Below are positions 6,811 to 15,365 of a stretch of DNA of 45,471 nt, in pieces. Numbering within the stretch: the stretch's first letter is position 1; each line of letters begins with the position of its first letter. This stretch comes from Anaerolineales bacterium (GTDB lineage: Bacteria; Chloroflexota; Anaerolineae; Anaerolineales; E44-bin32), in the NCBI GenBank assembly GCA_004376465.1, contig SOJU01000109.1, positions 1 through 45,471 of the forward strand. The letters run 5' to 3'. A program made the position numbers and the translations under genes. The notes under the pieces were generated by a model that saw nothing but the letters and a program-made list of their open reading frames with translations, did not search any database and was not told the origin of the DNA.

Positions 6811-9216
6811 ATGCATATCCCAACCCGCTGGATAAAGATCCTGAAAGACATCTGGAGCAACCGCTCCCGGTCTCTTTTGGTCATCTTCTCCATCGCCATC
6901 GGTGTCGCTTCGGTTGGAATGATCACGAACGCGGGGATCCTGGTGCAGCGGGATCTCTATGGATCCTTCGCAGAAGGCAATCCGGCGAGCTTGGAAATTT
7001 ATGTGTCACCATTTCAGCGAGACCTAACCAGTGCGGTCGACGCGATGCGAGAAGTGGAAGACGTTCAGGCGAGAAGAGTCGAGAGAGCATCGGTTTTAAA
7101 TGCTGAGGGGGACTGGGACGATCTTACGCTAAACGCCTTCCCGGATCTTACCGATTTAAAAGTGAATCGGGTGGACCTTGTAGAGGGGAGAATGTCACTC
7201 GGCGTTCGCGAGATCGCCATTGAACGACAATCTGCAGAAGGGCTGGGACTCGCAGTTGGTGACACAATCACGGTTAAGATGGAAGGTGACCGCGCCTATG
7301 ATTTGGATATTGTGGGCATCGTCCATGACCTTTATGGGATGCCTTATGCACTGTTGGGGGAAGTTACGGGCTATGTAAACCTTGAAAGCTTGAAATGGAT
7401 GGGTAAGCCCTCTTACTACAATAAACTCGATGTCGTTGTGGCTGAGAATAAATATAAACAAGCACACGTCCTTGAGATCGGCAACAGCATACGCGATCGG
7501 GTGATCGAACCCTCCGGCTACAGGGTCGGGAGCATGGGGATCCCGGGACTGGGTTCCGATCCAGGCAAGCACTGGGCGGAAGACCAGATCGACGGGTTTC
7601 TCCTCATCCTGCAGATTATGGGCGTCATGGCGGTTCTCTTGAGCGGAGGGCTTGTGGTGAATACAGTCTCCGCAATTCTCGTTCAGCAGATCAGACAGAT
7701 TGGCATTATGCGCTCCATTGGTGCGGTTCGTGGACAACTCATCGCCATGTACTTCTTCAACGTCCTCGCGTACAGCGTGCTTGGCCTTGCCGTGGCCCTG
7801 CCACTTGGGTTATTGGGGTCTTGGTGGCTCGCAGAATTCGCGGCTGGATTCGTTAACTTTGATCTCACCACGGTTAATATATCTTGGCAGGTCTTGACGC
7901 TTCAGATCACTCTGGGCTTGCTGATGCCTTTAGGCGTGGCGATCTATCCCATTCTCTCCGGAACCCGCATGTCAGTTTATGATGCGATCTATCAATATGG
8001 AATTGGATCCGAGGGCAGCGGTTGGCTGGACCGGGCGTTGATGAAAGTTCGCAATCTCGCCCCGCCGATTGTGCTCTCTCTGCGGAATACTTTCCGCAAC
8101 AAAGCGCGGCTGGTATTCACACTTCTTACCCTTACGCTAGCAGGCGCTATGTTCATCGCCGTATTCAGCACACGCGCTTCGTTGACCGTTCAGATCGAGA
8201 ATGTTGCTCGCTATGTCACCTTCGATGCCGCCCTTGGTTTGCCGTATGGATCTAGAAAACAAACCGTTGAACGGGAGGCACTACGAATACATGAGATCTC
8301 GGCAGCGGAGGGGTGGGCTCAGTCGATCGGCGTCATTGTCAGGGAAGATGGAAGCGAAAGCGGGGAGCTCGAGATCGTTGGTCTCCCTTATGATTCGGTC
8401 ACAATAGACCCGCTGATGATCAAGGGTCGCTGGTTAGAAGCCAGTGACACAAGCAGGATCGTTGTCAATGATGATTTGCTAGACGAGGAATCCGGGATAG
8501 GGATTGGGAGCGAGATCACACTGAAGATCGGGAACCGAGAGCGAACCTACCAGGTTGTCGGTGTGACCTCGAAGCATCTTTCAGGTTCTCGTATCTATAT
8601 GGAATATGGTTCATTCGGTCAGTTGACGAACAGACCGAACCAGGTTGATACGATCCGTGTCCGTGGAAATCTTGAAACCATCGGCAGCAATGCCGAGCAG
8701 GATGTGATTGCATTCCAGCTGGAGAATCGTTTTGATAACGCGAGCCTGAGTAAGAGCTCGAGCATCACCCGCCACGCGATATTTGGCGATTTCACAGATG
8801 TGTTCGACCTTATCCTGGTCGTATTGATGATCATGGCCGGGCTTCTAGCCCTTGTGGGGGGGCTGGGGCTTACAGGAACTCTAGGAATTAACGTTCTTGA
8901 ACGTACGCGCGAGATCGGAGTTCTGCGCGCAGTTGGCGCCTCCAACGTCTCTGTGCGACAAGTTATTGTCTTTGAAGGCGTCGTGGTGGGTCTGATCAGC
9001 TGGGTGTTGGGCGCGCTGCTCTCGGGACCTTCCGGCAGAGCTCTTGCGGGTGCGGTCGTGAATGCTGTAATGCAAGCTGATCTCATCTATACCTATTCCT
9101 TCACGGGACTGCTTCTCTGGTTGGTTGTTATTGGGTTAATTGCTGTTTTCTCAAGCCTTGCGCCGGCGAGGAGCGCCGTCAGGCTAACCGTGCGCGAAGT
9201 CTTGGATTACGAATAA
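6811..9216 (+). CDS. Double FtsX-domain ABC permease
   Basis: 801 residues from the ATG at 6811, with AGGAG upstream; the frame is open further upstream but overlaps the ATPase gene. Order: transmembrane helix 1 (about 18-40), a large MacB-type extracytoplasmic domain, three helices (about 265-385), a linker to a second helix near 430-460, a second extracytoplasmic domain, and three final helices (about 665-790), giving eight transmembrane segments. FtsX signatures appear twice: QIRQIGIMRSIGAVRGQL and ERTREIGVLRAVGA. The protein is a fused pair of permease halves, so one copy could form the full transmembrane unit. It lies between two LolD-type ATPases. Such fused permeases are usually attributed to antimicrobial-peptide resistance or lipoprotein/lipid handling; the substrate here is unknown. 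Confidence 0.9.
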   Translation: MHIPTRWIKILKDIWSNRSRSLLVIFSIAIGVASVGMITNAGILVQRDLYGSFAEGNPASLEIYVSPFQRDLTSAVDAMREVEDVQARRVERASVLNAEGDWDDLTLNAFPDLTDLKVNRVDLVEGRMSLGVREIAIERQSAEGLGLAVGDTITVKMEGDRAYDLDIVGIVHDLYGMPYALLGEVTGYVNLESLKWMGKPSYYNKLDVVVAENKYKQAHVLEIGNSIRDRVIEPSGYRVGSMGIPGLGSDPGKHWAEDQIDGFLLILQIMGVMAVLLSGGLVVNTVSAILVQQIRQIGIMRSIGAVRGQLIAMYFFNVLAYSVLGLAVALPLGLLGSWWLAEFAAGFVNFDLTTVNISWQVLTLQITLGLLMPLGVAIYPILSGTRMSVYDAIYQYGIGSEGSGWLDRALMKVRNLAPPIVLSLRNTFRNKARLVFTLLTLTLAGAMFIAVFSTRASLTVQIENVARYVTFDAALGLPYGSRKQTVEREALRIHEISAAEGWAQSIGVIVREDGSESGELEIVGLPYDSVTIDPLMIKGRWLEASDTSRIVVNDDLLDEESGIGIGSEITLKIGNRERTYQVVGVTSKHLSGSRIYMEYGSFGQLTNRPNQVDTIRVRGNLETIGSNAEQDVIAFQLENRFDNASLSKSSSITRHAIFGDFTDVFDLILVVLMIMAGLLALVGGLGLTGTLGINVLERTREIGVLRAVGASNVSVRQVIVFEGVVVGLISWVLGALLSGPSGRALAGAVVNAVMQADLIYTYSFTGLLLWLVVIGLIAVFSSLAPARSAVRLTVREVLDYE

Positions 9217-9233
9217 GTGATCGTGGTGAAAAT

Positions 9234-9968
9234 GTGAAGACATTTTGGAATAAGTCAGGTTCAAACGGCTCAGGGGCTGTGAAGTATAAAGCGAATGGCC
9301 ACCTGATCGCATTCAATCAGGTTTCCAAGATCTATGAAACGTCTGCGGGATCGTTCACGGCGTTGAGAGATGTAGACCTGCGCATTGACAAGGGCGAATT
9401 CGTGTCCATTGTCGGGAAATCAGGCAGCGGGAAAACGACTCTTATCAACATGTTGACCGGCATCGATCGCCCCAGCGATGGGGAAATCTATGTTACCGGC
9501 GCCGCTGTGCATGAGCTCGACGAAGGGGAAATCGCTGTCTGGCGTGGAAAGAACGTGGGGGTTGTCTTTCAATTCTTCCAGCTTCTACCCACACTTTCCG
9601 TCCTCGAGAATGTACGCCTGCCGATGGATTTTGGCGGCGTCTTCGATCGACAAGAACGCGATGATCGCGCGATGCACTTACTCGAATTGGTCGGTATCGA
9701 GGACCAGGCGGATGCGCTTCCGGCGAAGCTCTCTGGTGGGCAGCAGCAGCGAGCAGCGATCGCACGTGCGCTTGCCAATGATCCCCCAATTATCGCAACC
9801 GACGAACCCACAGGGAATCTGGATTCCCATTCTTCAACCAAGATTATCCGCCTCTTTGAGGACCTGGTATCGCGTGGAAAGACGATCCTCATGGTGACCC
9901 ACGACGATGAGTTGGCCGGTCGGGCGATGAGAACCATCCGCCTTGCGGACGGGAAGGTCGTTCTGTAA
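9234..9968 (+). CDS. ABC transporter ATPase, LolD/MacB type (second of two)
   Basis: 244 residues with a GTG start at 9234, 17 nt after the permease stop; an ATG two bases earlier is out of frame and hits a stop at once. Motifs: Walker A GKSGSGKTT, Q-loop [12 protein letters not shown], signature SGGQQQR, Walker [14 protein letters not shown] and switch VTHDD. It is clearly a paralogue of the ATPase at 5976 (many shared blocks such as RGKNVGVV and LDS). With one double permease between two intact ATPases, the complex may use a heterodimeric ATPase, or the two may serve different permeases. A terminator follows at 10021. Confidence 0.9.
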   Translation: MKTFWNKSGSNGSGAVKYKANGHLIAFNQVSKIYETSAGSFTALRDVDLRIDKGEFVSIVGKSGSGKTTLINMLTGIDRPSDGEIYVTGAAVHELDEGEIAVWRGKNVGVVFQFFQLLPTLSVLENVRLPMDFGGVFDRQERDDRAMHLLELVGIEDQADALPAKLSGGQQQRAAIARALANDPPIIATDEPTGNLDSHSSTKIIRLFEDLVSRGKTILMVTHDDELAGRAMRTIRLADGKVVL

Positions 9969-10020
9969 TTCCCCTTTGAGTAGTTCCAATCGTTAAGCAA
10001 TAACTGCGTCTAGATGATAA

Positions 10021-10062
10021 CTCTGCCTCGTTTACAATAAAAAGTGAACGGGCAGGGTTTTT
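10021..10062 (+). terminator. Rho-independent terminator of the ABC operon
   Basis: CTCTGCCTCGTTTAC (10021-10035) pairs with GTGAACGGGCAGGG (10044-10057) with one bulge, and is followed by TTTTT (10058-10062). It reads in the plus direction; the other strand lacks a T-run after the stem. Confidence 0.8.
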
Positions 10063-10105
10063 CCATTGTTTGCGTTTGGTAGTTTTGGTGGGAATGAATC
10101 GATGT

Positions 10106-10768
10106 CTACTTCCGTCTCTTGGACATAGCTTCCGCCCGCTCATTTGCAATGTTGATTTCCCCGGTTATCTGTTCGAGCAGCAGATCAAGGTCTGCGTCGC
10201 GTGAGACCAGGAAGGGGGGGCGCACACTGCAGTAGATGCGGGCAAATGGGAGGGGAAGAGAATATCGATCCCACCGGCGCAATCGATAAGCAAATGGGCT
10301 GTATGCGGCGAGGGGGATGACGAGAGCCTGGGCTCGATTGGCGATAAAAGCTGTACCGCGCTTAGGGATCCTCGGGGGACCGTCCGGCCCGTCTGGCGCG
10401 ATCAGGGAATACCTGCCTTTGCGGAGCTCGTTGATAAGTTCGATGAGGCTGCGAGCACCCGCGAACGAGTTGTCATCCATGGAGATGGGGATGGTGGAGA
10501 CCCCGATACTGGCGGCAAACGACTCGAGCACTTGCTGGCGGTGGTCGCCGACGACGATAAGAACGAATTTCGAAGTATCCAGATAAGTCTCGGCGAGCGC
10601 GAATAGGAGGTGCTGTTGCCCGTGCCACACGGTGAACAGGATCGGATTATCTGCGGCAAATGCTTTGCTTACATGTTCCCAGCCTTCTATCGTCAGGGGG
10701 GCTGTTCGTTGAATTATGCGCGCGTAAAAGGCAAGAATTAGACCTTTAATTCGATCGATTACCCTCAT
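10106..10768 (-). CDS. Lysophospholipid acyltransferase family protein (DUF374-like)
   Basis: 220 residues from the ATG at 10768, which overlaps the pssA stop by 4 nt (ATGA); an open frame continues 87 nt upstream inside pssA. Features: an N-terminal hydrophobic helix (about 8-22), WHGQQ with the likely catalytic His49, MDDNSFAGARSL and the conserved APDGPDGPP (about 125-132), as in DUF374-type acyltransferases related to LpxL/PlsC. It should acylate a lipid at the cytoplasmic membrane. Its place at the end of psd-pssA suggests phospholipid or glycolipid remodelling. The exact acceptor is unknown. Confidence 0.82.
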   Translation of the reverse strand: MRVIDRIKGLILAFYARIIQRTAPLTIEGWEHVSKAFAADNPILFTVWHGQQHLLFALAETYLDTSKFVLIVVGDHRQQVLESFAASIGVSTIPISMDDNSFAGARSLIELINELRKGRYSLIAPDGPDGPPRIPKRGTAFIANRAQALVIPLAAYSPFAYRLRRWDRYSLPLPFARIYCSVRPPFLVSRDADLDLLLEQITGEINIANERAEAMSKRRK

Positions 10769-11457
10769 GGGATTTGTCGAAATCCTGCGCGCAGAACGCC
10801 GAAGGAGATGTAGCCGGTTGTTAACCCGAACCAGACGAGTTGGGGAGTCAACCAATAGGCGGCGATGAGACTTGTACTCAGAATTGCGAGGCTCATCCGT
10901 CGGCGGCGCAGGATGACATGCAGTTCAGGGAAGCGGATGCGGCTAACCATGAGAAGCGCGATGATAACAAGGAGCAGCGGGAAGGTCCAATCCGGGAAGA
11001 GGTGATGTTCGAATGCCCGGTCCGCGAGCACAGCAAGGGCGATGAAAGCGCCGGACGTGGAGGCGGTTAATCCTAAAGATTCCATCTGCTTGGTATCGTC
11101 AGTGTAAAGATTGAAGCGGGCGAGGCGGTAAGCACATGCGAGGACAAAGAATACTCCAGAGATCCAATAGGGCCACCGAATTAGAGAGGTTTCCGAAAGG
11201 TGCTGCCATACCAGGACCGAACCTGCCCCGCCGAAAATGATGATGTCGACCAGGGAATCAAGTTGTGTGCCAAACGCAGATGAGACATCCAGCTGCCGGG
11301 CGACTCCTCCGTCGATCGCATCGAGTAGATAACCTGCCAGAATCAAAACACCAGCCAGATTGAGGTGTCCTTCAATCGCCAGTGCGATGGAAGACATTCC
11401 GCAGGCCAACGTGGTGAAGGTGATCAAGTTCGGTACATATTGCCTAAGTGCATTCAT
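10765..11457 (-). CDS. pssA: CDP-diacylglycerol--serine O-phosphatidyltransferase
   Basis: 230 residues with five to eight hydrophobic segments. The CDP-alcohol phosphotransferase motif D-G-x2-A-R-x8-G-x3-D-x3-D is complete (D49 G50 A53 R54 G63 D67 D71), binding Mg2+ and CDP-diacylglycerol. The enzyme makes phosphatidylserine from CDP-diacylglycerol and serine. It lies 39 nt downstream of psd, which would decarboxylate its product, so the serine assignment rests on both the motif and the neighbour. AAGGA lies upstream of the ATG. Confidence 0.9.
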   Translation of the reverse strand: MNALRQYVPNLITFTTLACGMSSIALAIEGHLNLAGVLILAGYLLDAIDGGVARQLDVSSAFGTQLDSLVDIIIFGGAGSVLVWQHLSETSLIRWPYWISGVFFVLACAYRLARFNLYTDDTKQMESLGLTASTSGAFIALAVLADRAFEHHLFPDWTFPLLLVIIALLMVSRIRFPELHVILRRRRMSLAILSTSLIAAYWLTPQLVWFGLTTGYISFGVLRAGFRQIP

Positions 11458-11496
11458 CAGGGGCAGTCCTTACATTAGAAAGGTTTCATCTCTAAC

Positions 11497-12186
11497 TTAG
11501 TCGACATCTCTGTATCTGGCAACTGGTGTGATGCCAGCACGTACGATGTCACCGGTCTGAATCAGTGCTTGACAATCGGTCGGCAGGTAAAGCTCAACGC
11601 GTGAGCCGAATTTAATCATCCCAATCCGGTCACCGGCTTCGAGTTCGTCGTCAAGCTGGACTGAGCAAACGATCCTTCGGGCGAGGATGCCGGCGATTTG
11701 CTTAATCAGGATTCGATCGCCGCCATGTCCCATTCCGATCAGGTTGTGCTCGTTCTCAAGAGCGGCTTCGGGTCGGAATGCCTGGATGAACTTACCCGGA
11801 ACATGGCGAGTGAAAATCACAACGCCCTTCCCGGGAGTCCGATTTACATGGACATCCGCGATCGACATAAAGATCGCGATCCGCAGAGCCTCGCATTGCA
11901 TGAAAATCGGCTCGTTAACTCGTTCCACAACAACAACCTTGCCATCTGCTGGCGCATAATAATAGCCATCCTCGCGTGGGATCGCTCGGGCTGGATCACG
12001 GAAGAACAAGGCCAACCCGACCCATATGATTCCCAATAGAGTAGCGAGAGAAACCCAGAAGGCTTGTCGGAGGATCAAGGCGGCAAACAGCGCTGAGAGG
12101 GTCAACAGAGAGACGAGGGTGAATTCGCGCCTGGCTTCTTTTGCGATCGTCATAGAAGAACGTGGTGCATCCTTCTTATCGGCCAT
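11497..12186 (-). CDS. psd: Phosphatidylserine decarboxylase proenzyme
   Basis: 229 residues. Two hydrophobic helices at about 21-60 anchor the protein, followed by the decarboxylase fold with FRDPxR (62-67), APADGKV (78-84) and DVHVNR (111-116). The self-cleavage site is FGSR (193-196) instead of LGST, as in the short bacterial and archaeal-type enzymes; cleavage between Gly194 and Ser195 would create the pyruvoyl group. It converts phosphatidylserine to phosphatidylethanolamine. There is no Shine-Dalgarno before the ATG at 12186, but TAAACT lies 6 nt upstream (12198-12193), so the mRNA may be leaderless. Confidence 0.9.
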   Translation of the reverse strand: MADKKDAPRSSMTIAKEARREFTLVSLLTLSALFAALILRQAFWVSLATLLGIIWVGLALFFRDPARAIPREDGYYYAPADGKVVVVERVNEPIFMQCEALRIAIFMSIADVHVNRTPGKGVVIFTRHVPGKFIQAFRPEAALENEHNLIGMGHGGDRILIKQIAGILARRIVCSVQLDDELEAGDRIGMIKFGSRVELYLPTDCQALIQTGDIVRAGITPVARYRDVD

Positions 12187-12192
12187 AGGACA

Positions 12193-12198
12193 AGTTTA
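12193..12198 (-). promoter_or_regulatory. Possible -10 box of a leaderless psd mRNA
   Basis: TAAACT on the minus strand is separated by 6 nt from the psd ATG. The region 17 bp upstream is only a weak -35 (TTATCT). The start codon lacks a ribosome-binding site, which fits leaderless initiation. Confidence 0.35.
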
Positions 12199-12337
12199 CC
12201 CGGTTCTGGCGACAAAGATAATACTCGCGAAAACAGAAATGATGCAAGACAATCAATCTTCTCCCAGGATGAAGATCGACAGGAGTTTTCGTGCTATATT
12301 CACAGAGGGGGCTCGCCTATAGCGAACGTGTCACAGA

Positions 12338-12366
12338 TTGATATGAGTTTCCGTTATAGATATGAA
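12338..12366 (+). promoter_or_regulatory. Promoter for the lipoprotein gene at 12491
   Basis: TTGATA (12338-12343), a 17-bp spacer and TATGAA (12361-12366). This is the only clear signal seen in the 300-bp gap between psd and the lipoprotein gene (12187-12490). The predicted leader is about 115 nt. Confidence 0.45.
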
Positions 12367-12490
12367 TCAAGATTTATTGACGGGTGTGTGTGATCGAAGG
12401 CAGCGGGACCATGCTCGTCTGTCTTTTGAACGCTGAGGACCGAAGTTCTCCTGAGCTTAATACGAGGGGTTAGCACAAAAGGAGGCAATG

Positions 12491-13216
12491 ATGAATGGGG
12501 ACATAAATATTTGCAAACGAGGGATGTGGATCGGCCTATGCTGCTGCTTCCTTATCCTTGGATTAAGTGCCTGCAACTTGCCGGGCACCGGTGCGGATGA
12601 TCCAGAGCCAACTTTAGTTGGCGGGGAGTCTCAGGACGTTGAATTGGGGCAGCAGGAGCAGGCGTTGAAGGAAGTTAAATGTCCTACGAAAGCCTCGCTG
12701 TTGTATGAACTTTTGTACACTCACGAGGCTGTTCTAAACCTGGACGATATGGGGGAAGAAACCTTCTACTATGAGGAGAAGGAGCAGCAGCCTGCTTACT
12801 TTTATTTTTGGGTTGAACCTTCTGGGAAGGTGACCTCCGAGGGCCTGCCGAACTCCGTCACGATCAATGTGTCAGGTTTGGTGGAGTCCGATTCTGGCAG
12901 CTGCCCCGTTCAGCAACTCCAGGGGGCTTGGACTCTATCAGCCGACATCACGGGCACCTGTAAGGAGGGTGTCGTGACGCTGGAGATCGTGGAACACTTC
13001 GAGGATCATGAGCTAACGGGCACTTGCGGTGACCCGATTGACATGCCGGGTCGCATTTCCGCACCGGAGCTGACGCTCACCTTTAACCTATCAGACCCGG
13101 GGTCCACAGATGGGTTGATTAGTGGATCAAGGGGCGACCGTATGTACTTTTTTTATTGGTATCAGTTTAACCCATCTGATCTCTGGTTTAACACGCCTCA
13201 GACCCCCAGCCCTTGA
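12491..13216 (+). CDS. Lipoprotein, function unknown
   Basis: 241 residues from the second of two adjacent ATGs (12491), placed 5 nt after AAAAGGAGG; the first ATG (12488) is too close to it. The signal peptide is unusual in having three consecutive Cys (about 16-18) before the lipobox LSAC. The mature part has paired Cys (about 60, 138, 159 and 178) and beta-rich sequence with no catalytic motif. Its size and make-up suggest an extracellular binding or structural domain. It precedes the sigma-factor fusion, which also carries extracytoplasmic modules, but a hairpin separates the two. Confidence 0.78.
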   Translation: MNGDINICKRGMWIGLCCCFLILGLSACNLPGTGADDPEPTLVGGESQDVELGQQEQALKEVKCPTKASLLYELLYTHEAVLNLDDMGEETFYYEEKEQQPAYFYFWVEPSGKVTSEGLPNSVTINVSGLVESDSGSCPVQQLQGAWTLSADITGTCKEGVVTLEIVEHFEDHELTGTCGDPIDMPGRISAPELTLTFNLSDPGSTDGLISGSRGDRMYFFYWYQFNPSDLWFNTPQTPSP

Positions 13217-13251
13217 GGAGATGGTCAATCCCCCTCTATTTATGGCTGTAT

Positions 13252-13292
13252 CTCGCTCACTCGCAAGTAACCCGACTTGCGAGTGAGGCGAG
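13252..13292 (+). terminator. Long hairpin after the lipoprotein gene
   Basis: CTCGCTCACTCGCAAGT (13252-13268) and ACTTGCGAGTGAGGCGAG (13275-13292) pair over 17 bp with one bulged base around an AACCCG loop. There is no proper T-run (GAATATTT follows), so it may work as a transcript-end or stability hairpin and not as a classic terminator. Confidence 0.5.
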
Positions 13293-13509
13293 GAATATTT
13301 AACAGCAGGGAATCAGGAATATCCAGCTATACGGACCCTCGTGTGGGTTCTAACAGCAGGAAAAAGATGGGCAGGGAATGCCATATTTAAGCATCTACCC
13401 AAGGACTATTATACAAAGCAGGTAGGCGCGGTTTATCGAGACCAACTTATACATCAAAGTGGGTTGTTCTGTCACAAACGATAACTAACCGTCGTTAAAG
13501 GAATAAGCC

Positions 13510-15255
13510 TTGAAAGAAGAGCTTTCAAAACCAGCGCAGGGACCAGACATCGCCCTGGTTCGCCGAGCGCAAGCGGGTGATGGAGAGGCGTTCACTCAGC
13601 TTTTCCATCAATTGCATAAACCGGTGCTCAACTACATCTATCGCACGGTTGGGGATCGGCAGGCAGCCGAGGACATCACCCAGGATGCGTTTATCCGCGC
13701 TCATGAACGCGTTAGTCAACTCGGTCCGCCCTGGGATTTCAAATCCTGGGTTTTCCGGATTGCGAGCAACCTCGCCATCGACTACCTGCGGCAAGGGAAG
13801 CGTTTTGTGGATGTTGAGGAACCATTGGAAATGAGAGGCCCGCCTACCACGCAAAGACCCGCTGAGCGTCAGGTTCAGCGCGGGGAGGCTCGTGAGGCGG
13901 TGGAAGCGACCCTGGTGCTCATGCCGACGAAGTACCGCCAGGCGCTTGTTCTGCGCGAGATTAACGGACTCGCCTATGGTGAAGTCGCAACGGCTCTCGA
14001 ATGTAATTATGACAATGCCCGCCAGCTTGTACACCGGGCGCGGTTGAGCTTCCGCGAGCTGCATGGCATCCGCTTGATGGCTACGAGCGGAGCCGTAAAG
14101 TGCCGCGAATTGGAAGAGCTGCTCTCGGCATTTCGGGATGGCGAGTTGAGCGCCGAGGATCAACGCGCCGTAAAGCGCCATATCGCCGCTTGCGAGTATT
14201 GCCAGGAGACGGAAGAAGATCTCAAGAAAGTAGCGGCGATGGTCGCCGGTTTGGTGCCCATTTTCCCATCACCGGGTTGGACCGAAGGGGTTATCGAGGG
14301 ATTAAAATCGCTGAATGGACCGCCGGCAAACCTGGGTGGAAGTGGAGTGGAAGGGGCTGGTGGGGGGATAGGTGGGGGAACAGGCGGAGGCGGTCTTGGA
14401 TCAGCCTTCAAGGCACTGTTCTCAGGGGGCATGTGGGGCAAAGTCGTCTTGGCAGGGGCGATCGGGATTGCTGCGGGACTTGTCACCGTTGGTGTGGTTT
14501 TTGGAATGATGGGTGTTACCTTCACCCTGCCGGTCCCTAATCCTCTACCGGTGCCGTATTCAACTGCCGGAGAACCGACATCGCTGCCAAGTACACCCTC
14601 CCCCAGCGAAGGTTCAGCTATCCCGGCTGATGAAGGAAATTCTGCGGGCGTCGAATCATTGGCACTCACTATCGAACCATCTCCCACCTTAGGACCGGCA
14701 ATCGCGATTGCATTAGGTAACAGCAATTGTCGCTTTGGACCTGACAATATTTACCACATCGTGGGATTTCTCTTGAAAGATGAGCGCGCGCCGATCGACG
14801 GCCGGGACGCAGAAACTTCGTGGTGGTACATCCAACGCCAGGATGGACCAGGTCACTGCTGGGTGGCGAACTATCTCACCGCCGAAGAAGGAGATATCGA
14901 TAGCGTCCCGATAGTTAAAGCGCCACCCACGCCCACGCCGGTTGACACCGAGCCACCGGTTGTTACGATCTCCTTTGAGCCGGTGGGAACTTGGCGACCG
15001 AATGAGGACGATGTCGTGACTTTCTCGGCAAAGGCGACGGATAATTTCGGAATTGGGAAGGTCGAGATCTGGATCCAGGCGCCGGGGGAGAAGCTCCCTT
15101 CGCTCGTCAAAACGTGTTCGCAATCAACCTGCAGTTACCCGGGTGGGCCATACATGCCCGGGATAGGAATCTATTATGCTGTCGCTGCTGATCTTGCAGG
15201 AAATGAGGGGATGAGCACGGAAAATATGTTACGAATTCATGCTGTGGTTAGGTAG
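13510..15255 (+). CDS. ECF sigma factor fused to anti-sigma zinc finger, transmembrane helix and extracellular SH3-like/Ig-like domains
   Basis: 581 residues, TTG start at 13510 with AAAGGA 6 nt upstream. Domains: sigma-70 region 2 (about 17-100, with ITQDAFIRAHERV and FKSWVFRIASNLAIDYLR), region 4 (about 134-190, with YRQALVLREINGLAYGEVA), and a zf-HC2-type anti-sigma zinc site (C198, H224-x3-C228-x2-C231). Then come a glycine-rich linker (about 275-300), one transmembrane helix (about 311-335), a Pro/Ser/Thr stalk, an SH3-like domain bracketed by C407 and C450, and an Ig-like beta domain to the end. ECF sigma factors and zinc anti-sigma factors are normally separate proteins. Here sigma factor, inhibitor and sensor form one chain tethered to the membrane, so release by proteolysis or conformational change is an obvious hypothesis. 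The domain calls are from motifs. No frameshift is needed: the frame is continuous. Confidence 0.85.
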   Translation: MKEELSKPAQGPDIALVRRAQAGDGEAFTQLFHQLHKPVLNYIYRTVGDRQAAEDITQDAFIRAHERVSQLGPPWDFKSWVFRIASNLAIDYLRQGKRFVDVEEPLEMRGPPTTQRPAERQVQRGEAREAVEATLVLMPTKYRQALVLREINGLAYGEVATALECNYDNARQLVHRARLSFRELHGIRLMATSGAVKCRELEELLSAFRDGELSAEDQRAVKRHIAACEYCQETEEDLKKVAAMVAGLVPIFPSPGWTEGVIEGLKSLNGPPANLGGSGVEGAGGGIGGGTGGGGLGSAFKALFSGGMWGKVVLAGAIGIAAGLVTVGVVFGMMGVTFTLPVPNPLPVPYSTAGEPTSLPSTPSPSEGSAIPADEGNSAGVESLALTIEPSPTLGPAIAIALGNSNCRFGPDNIYHIVGFLLKDERAPIDGRDAETSWWYIQRQDGPGHCWVANYLTAEEGDIDSVPIVKAPPTPTPVDTEPPVVTISFEPVGTWRPNEDDVVTFSAKATDNFGIGKVEIWIQAPGEKLPSLVKTCSQSTCSYPGGPYMPGIGIYYAVAADLAGNEGMSTENMLRIHAVVR

Positions 15256-15365
15256 TCGTAAGTCAACCTGATTTAGATGACGACCCATCACAACCACAGT
15301 GACTAAGCGGTAGGACTGAAAACAATTTAACGATCGGGGGAGCAAACATCGAACAGGAGGGTTCA

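Noticed and set aside
13252-13292. Classic rho-independent terminator
   Set aside because: The stem is strong but lacks a T-run, so it is listed only with moderate confidence as a transcript-end hairpin.
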